From the NCBI RefSeq assembly GCF_049065735.1, contig NZ_JBAKHD010000001.1, positions 682,001-746,000 on the forward strand: a stretch of 64,000 nt of DNA, written 5' to 3'. The first letter of the stretch is position 1, and every line of letters starts with the position of its first letter. Positions 60,465-64,000 of this stretch are shown one piece after another. The notes under the pieces were generated by a model that had not been told where the DNA came from, made no database searches, and saw only the letters and a program-made list of their open reading frames with translations. The position numbers were made by a program, and so were the translations under genes. The DNA is from Paramesorhizobium sp049065735 (GTDB lineage Bacteria > Pseudomonadota > Alphaproteobacteria > Rhizobiales > Rhizobiaceae).

Positions 60465-61793
60465 ATGCGTCTTTCGCGTTATTTCTTGCCCATTCTGAAG
60501 GAAAACCCCAAGGAGGCGGAGATCGTCTCGCACCGGCTGATGCTGCGCGCGGGCATGATCCGCCAGCAATCCGCCGGCATCTATTCCTGGCTGCCGATTG
60601 GCCTGAAAGTGCTCAACAAAGTCTGCGACATCATCCGCGAGGAGCAGAACCGGGCAGGGGCGAACGAGATCCTGATGCCGACCATTCAGTCAGCGGACCT
60701 CTGGCGCGAAAGCGGTCGCTATGATGCCTATGGCAAGGAGATGCTGCGCATCAAGGACCGGCAGGAACGCGACATGCTGTTCGGCCCGACCAATGAGGAA
60801 ATGGTCACCGACATTTTCCGCTCCTATGTCCGCTCCTACAAGGACCTGCCGCTCAATCTCTATCACATCCAGTGGAAGTTCCGCGACGAGGTGCGCCCGC
60901 GTTTCGGTGTCATGCGCTCGCGCGAATTCCTGATGAAGGACGCCTATTCGTTCGACCTCGACTATGAGGGCGCGAAGATGGCCTATTACCGCATGTTCGT
61001 GGCTTATTTGCGCACCTTCGCCCGCGTCGGCCTGCAGGCAATCCCGATGCGCGCCGACACCGGCCCCATCGGCGGCGATTTGAGCCATGAATTCATTATC
61101 CTCGCCGATACCGGCGAGAGCCAGGTCTATTGCGACCGCGCCTATTTGGACCTCGATGTTCCCGGCGCCGATACGGATTTCCGCAACGACCGGCAGCTGA
61201 CCGATATCGTCACCAAATGGACGACGCCCTACGCCGCCACAGACGAGATGCATGACGAGGCGGCCTGGACGCAGGTGAAGCCTGAGGATCAGGTCTCCGC
61301 GCGCGGCATCGAAGTCGGCCACATCTTCCATTTCGGCACCAAATATTCCGAGCCCATGGGCGCCAAGGTGCAGGGGCCAGACGGCAAGGAGCATCTGGTC
61401 TCCATGGGCTCCTACGGCATCGGTCCCTCGCGCCTCGTCGCGGCGACGATTGAGGCTTTCCATGACGAGAACGGCATCATCTGGCCGAAGTCGATTGCGC
61501 CCTTCGGCGTCGGCATCGTCAACATGAAGCCGGGCGATGAAGCCTGCGACGCGGTTGCCGAAAAGCTCTATGAAGCCTTCACCAAGGCCGGGCTCGATCC
61601 GCTGCTCGACGACACCGACGAGCGCCCCGGCGCGAAATTCGCCACCATGGACCTGATCGGCCTGCCGATGCAGGTCATCGTCGGCCCGCGCGGCGTTGCG
61701 GCGGGCGAGGTCGAGCTGAAAGACCGCGCGACCGGCGAACGCGAGACGCTCTCCGTCGAAGCGGCGATCAACAAGCTGGCAGGGCAGGCATGA
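60465..61793 (+). CDS. proS: Prolyl-tRNA synthetase (short type without editing insertion)
   Basis: 442 residues. Class II motifs: motif 1 region (KVLNKVCDIIREEQNRAGAN), motif 2 (IQWKFRDEVRPRFGVMRSRE) and motif 3 (YGIGPSRLVAATIEA), then an anticodon-binding domain. The 180-residue editing insertion of E. coli ProRS is missing, as is usual in alphaproteobacteria. Its last bases overlap lolC (ATGA). Confidence 0.97.
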   Translation: MRLSRYFLPILKENPKEAEIVSHRLMLRAGMIRQQSAGIYSWLPIGLKVLNKVCDIIREEQNRAGANEILMPTIQSADLWRESGRYDAYGKEMLRIKDRQERDMLFGPTNEEMVTDIFRSYVRSYKDLPLNLYHIQWKFRDEVRPRFGVMRSREFLMKDAYSFDLDYEGAKMAYYRMFVAYLRTFARVGLQAIPMRADTGPIGGDLSHEFIILADTGESQVYCDRAYLDLDVPGADTDFRNDRQLTDIVTKWTTPYAATDEMHDEAAWTQVKPEDQVSARGIEVGHIFHFGTKYSEPMGAKVQGPDGKEHLVSMGSYGIGPSRLVAATIEAFHDENGIIWPKSIAPFGVGIVNMKPGDEACDAVAEKLYEAFTKAGLDPLLDDTDERPGAKFATMDLIGLPMQVIVGPRGVAAGEVELKDRATGERETLSVEAAINKLAGQA

Positions 61794-63079
61794 GCGAGGC
61801 GGCAGCAGCCGAGACGAGAAGGGGCTCCGGCCCCTTTTCCGCATTCGAGCGGATGATTGCGTGGCGTTACCTGCGCGCGCGCCGCCGCGAGGCGTTCATC
61901 TCGGTCATCGCCGGCTTTTCCTTTACCGGCATCATGCTGGGCGTGGCGACGCTCATCATCGTTATGGCCGTCATGAACGGCTTCCGCGCCGAGCTTTTGA
62001 CCCGTATCCTCGGCATCAACGGCCATCTGGTCATGCAGCCGATCGACCGGCCTTTCGATGATTATGCCGACCTCATCAAGCGCATCGACGGCATTCCCGG
62101 CGTCACCTACGCCATTCCGCTGGTGGAGGGGCAGGCGCTCATTCAGGGCAATGTCGGCACCCCCACCGGCGCGCTCGTGCGCGGCCTGCGCGGCGAGGAT
62201 CTCGCCAAGCTCAAGATGATTTCCGACAATGTGAAGCAGGGCACGCTCCAGGGTTTTGATGAGAGCGGCGGCATCGCGATCGGCACCGGCATGGCCCAAA
62301 GTCTCGGTGTCTCAATCGGCGACAGCCTGACCATCATATCGCCGGATGGCGATATCACTCCCTTTGGCGTCAATCCCCGCGTCAAAGCCTATAAGGTCGT
62401 GGCGATCTTCGAGATCGGCATGTCGGATTTCGACAAATCGGTCGTCATCATGCCGCTCACCGAGGCCCAGCTCTTCTTCAACCAGGACAACAAGGTCCAG
62501 TCGATCGAGGTTTATGTCAATAACCCTGACAATGTCGACGCGCTGAAGAAGCCGATTGAGGAGGTCGCCGGACGCCAGCTGCTGTTGACGGATTGGCGTC
62601 AGCGCAACCAGGCTTTCTTCTCCGCGCTCAATGTCGAGCGCAACGTGATGTTCATGATCCTGACGCTGATCGTGCTGGTGGCGGCGCTCAACATCATCTC
62701 GGGCCTCATCATGCTGGTGAAGGACAAGGGCAGCGATATCGCCATCCTGCGCACCATGGGCGCGACGAGCGGTTCCATCCTGCGCATCTTCCTGATGACG
62801 GGCGCCGCCATCGGCACCGCCGGCACGGCGGCGGGCGTGGTGCTGGGAATTGTCGTCTGCCTCAACATAGAGCGCATCCGCGAGTTCTTTTCCTGGCTCA
62901 CCGGCACGGTCATCTTTAATCCGGAGTTCTATTTCCTGAGCCAGCTGCCGGCCAAGATGGATCCCGGCGAAACCATCTCGGTCATCGTGATGGCGCTGGG
63001 TCTCTCCTTCCTCGCCACGCTCTTTCCAGCATGGCGGGCGGCGAAGCTCGATCCGGTCGAAGCCCTGAGGTATGAGTGA
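61790..63079 (+). CDS. lolC: Lipoprotein-releasing ABC transporter permease LolC/LolE
   Basis: 429 residues. Four membrane helices: N-terminal (SVIAGFSFTGIMLGVATLII) and three C-terminal around a large periplasmic domain (about 60-270). MVAVMNGF-like and IRRTMGATSGSI-type signatures (seen as DIAILRTMGATSGSI) mark the family. It moves lipoproteins from the inner membrane to LolA. A single permease is present; homodimer or LolF-type function is inferred. Confidence 0.95.
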   Translation: MSEAAAAETRRGSGPFSAFERMIAWRYLRARRREAFISVIAGFSFTGIMLGVATLIIVMAVMNGFRAELLTRILGINGHLVMQPIDRPFDDYADLIKRIDGIPGVTYAIPLVEGQALIQGNVGTPTGALVRGLRGEDLAKLKMISDNVKQGTLQGFDESGGIAIGTGMAQSLGVSIGDSLTIISPDGDITPFGVNPRVKAYKVVAIFEIGMSDFDKSVVIMPLTEAQLFFNQDNKVQSIEVYVNNPDNVDALKKPIEEVAGRQLLLTDWRQRNQAFFSALNVERNVMFMILTLIVLVAALNIISGLIMLVKDKGSDIAILRTMGATSGSILRIFLMTGAAIGTAGTAAGVVLGIVVCLNIERIREFFSWLTGTVIFNPEFYFLSQLPAKMDPGETISVIVMALGLSFLATLFPAWRAAKLDPVEALRYE

Positions 63080-63774
63080 TGGCGCGCAAGCCGGTTAAAA
63101 CGCCTATCCTTCAGCTCTCCGGTGTCGACCGCGCCTATTCGGAAGCCGGGCGCGAGCTGGCGATCCTGAAAAAGGCCGATTTCGCGCTGGGACGCGGCGA
63201 GATGGTGGCGCTCGTCGCTCCCTCGGGCGCGGGCAAGTCGACGCTTCTGCACACGGCGGGCTTGCTCGAGCACCCCGACGGCGGCGATGTAATACTGGAT
63301 GGGCGCTCCTGCAGCGGCCTTTCCGATGAGGAGCGCACCGCCATCCGCCGCAACGATGTCGGCTTTGTTTACCAGTTCCATCATCTCCTACCGGAATTCT
63401 CGGCGCTGGAAAATGTGATGATTCCGCAAATGGTGCGCGGCTTGACGAAAAAGGCCGCCGCCGAGCGGGCGCAGCAATTGCTTGATTACATGAAGATCGG
63501 CCAGCGCGCCGCGCATCGTCCGGCGGAGCTTTCCGGCGGTGAGCAGCAGCGCGTGGCAATCGCCCGCGCAGTCGCCAATGCGCCCTTGGTGCTGCTCGCC
63601 GACGAGCCCACCGGCAATCTCGACCCGCAGACGGCGGGGTATGTCTTTGACGCGCTGGAAGCCCTGGTGCGCCAGTCCGGCCTCTCGGCCCTCATCGCCA
63701 CCCACAACCACGAACTCGCCGCCCGCATGGACAGGCGGGTGACCCTGAAAGAGGGCAAGGTGGTGGATGTGTGA
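63079..63774 (+). CDS. lolD: Lipoprotein-releasing ABC transporter ATP-binding protein LolD
   Basis: 231 residues from ATG 63079, overlapping the lolC stop by one base. Walker A APSGAGKST, signature LSGGEQQRVAIARAVA, Walker B VLLADEPTGNLD, H-loop ATHNHEL. Energises lipoprotein release by LolC. Confidence 0.97.
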   Translation: MARKPVKTPILQLSGVDRAYSEAGRELAILKKADFALGRGEMVALVAPSGAGKSTLLHTAGLLEHPDGGDVILDGRSCSGLSDEERTAIRRNDVGFVYQFHHLLPEFSALENVMIPQMVRGLTKKAAAERAQQLLDYMKIGQRAAHRPAELSGGEQQRVAIARAVANAPLVLLADEPTGNLDPQTAGYVFDALEALVRQSGLSALIATHNHELAARMDRRVTLKEGKVVDV

Positions 63775-63782
63775 AGACTGTC

Positions 63783-63922
63783 CCTCCCCCTTGCGGGGAG
63801 GGTGGCCCGTAGGGCCGGGTGGGGGTGGCGACGTTTGTGCCTCTGCTGAAGAACGTGGCGCAAACGTCAGCACCCCCATCCGTCCGCTCCGCGGACACCT
63901 TCCCCGCAAGGGGGAAGGGGGC
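63783..63922. repeat. Mosaic palindromic element, type 2 (second copy)
   Basis: Arm A (CCTCCCCCTTGCGGGGAGGG, GGCCCGTAGGGCCGGGTGGG) and arm B (CACCCCCATCCGTCCGCTCC, ACACCTTCCCC / GGGGGAAGGGG) around a spacer with GCGCAAACGTCA. Same build as 59939-60085, reversed. Confidence 0.85.
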
Positions 63923-63931
63923 GCTTAATTC

Positions 63932-64000
63932 TTAAAGCCCCTCCAGCATCTCCCGCTGCTGCACATGCGCGAACTCTATCGCGATGCCGTCTTCGAAATG
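63932..64000 (-). CDS. C-terminal end of an unidentified gene, cut by the window edge
   Basis: The last 22 codons of a minus-strand frame: HFEDGIAIEFAHVQQREM followed by LEGL and TAA. Too short to name. It converges on lolD across the palindromic element, which is a typical site for such repeats. Confidence 0.45.
   Translation of the reverse strand, partial: HFEDGIAIEFAHVQQREMLEGL

Overview
The window is a GC-rich (roughly 60 percent by eye) chromosomal segment of an alphaproteobacterium, most likely Hyphomicrobiales/Rhizobiales close to Brucella/Ochrobactrum. Reasons: the gene order ldtR-ldtP-glyA-nrdR-ribD-ribE-ribH-nusB and plsX-fabH-ihfA-merR, a full nuoA-N operon followed by birA-rnj-mce-proS-lolC-lolD, the short type of ProRS, rhizobial intergenic palindromes, and protein sequences (GlyA, HppA, NuoD and others) that read like Brucellaceae. 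This assignment is from recognition, not from a search.

Layout. 1-5.8 kb: acyl-CoA hydrolase tail, the LdtR regulator with its L,D-transpeptidase, a coiled-coil membrane protein, and glyA. 5.9-9.3 kb: nrdR and the riboflavin/nusB operon. 9.4-12.1 kb: a CYTH protein, an MFS transporter, then an AT-rich island holding a 59-residue secreted-peptide gene flanked by decayed duplicate sequence. 12.1-20.3 kb: H+-pyrophosphatase, a BamE-like lipoprotein, cytochrome bc1 chaperone, YceD, plsX-fabH lipid synthesis, ihfA, merR and a PEBP-like protein. 20.3-30 kb: tRNA-Pro, an unusual structured leader with tiny ORFs, then an accessory exopolysaccharide cluster (polymerase/ligase, priming glycosyltransferase, GT4, outer-membrane exporter, chain-length protein, CelD-like acyltransferase).

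30-37 kb: ctaA, a Phd/VapC-type toxin-antitoxin pair, argC with a coupled aminoglycoside-phosphotransferase-like gene, speB and the ribosomal pair rplM-rpsI. 37-41.5 kb: metY, a cupin, a tiny membrane-peptide ORF with palindromic operators, a di-heme peroxidase, tRNA-Val, tRNA-Asp and a tandem-repeat region. 41.5-56.3 kb: complex I. 56.4-64 kb: birA, RNase J, methylmalonyl-CoA epimerase, a DUF1467 protein, proS and lolCD, separated by mosaic palindromic repeats.

Most genes are ordinary housekeeping. The most unusual signals are small and lie between genes. Two intergenic ORFs of 30 and 31 codons (14448-14540 and 28531-28626) share a gapless, conservatively substituted core, each followed by a strong hairpin. 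A third possible relative (21125-21196) has its ribosome site buried in a 14-bp stem. In addition there are a secreted 59-aa peptide gene (11546-11725) and a single-helix 31-aa ORF (38871-38966). None has a function that can be named from the sequence.
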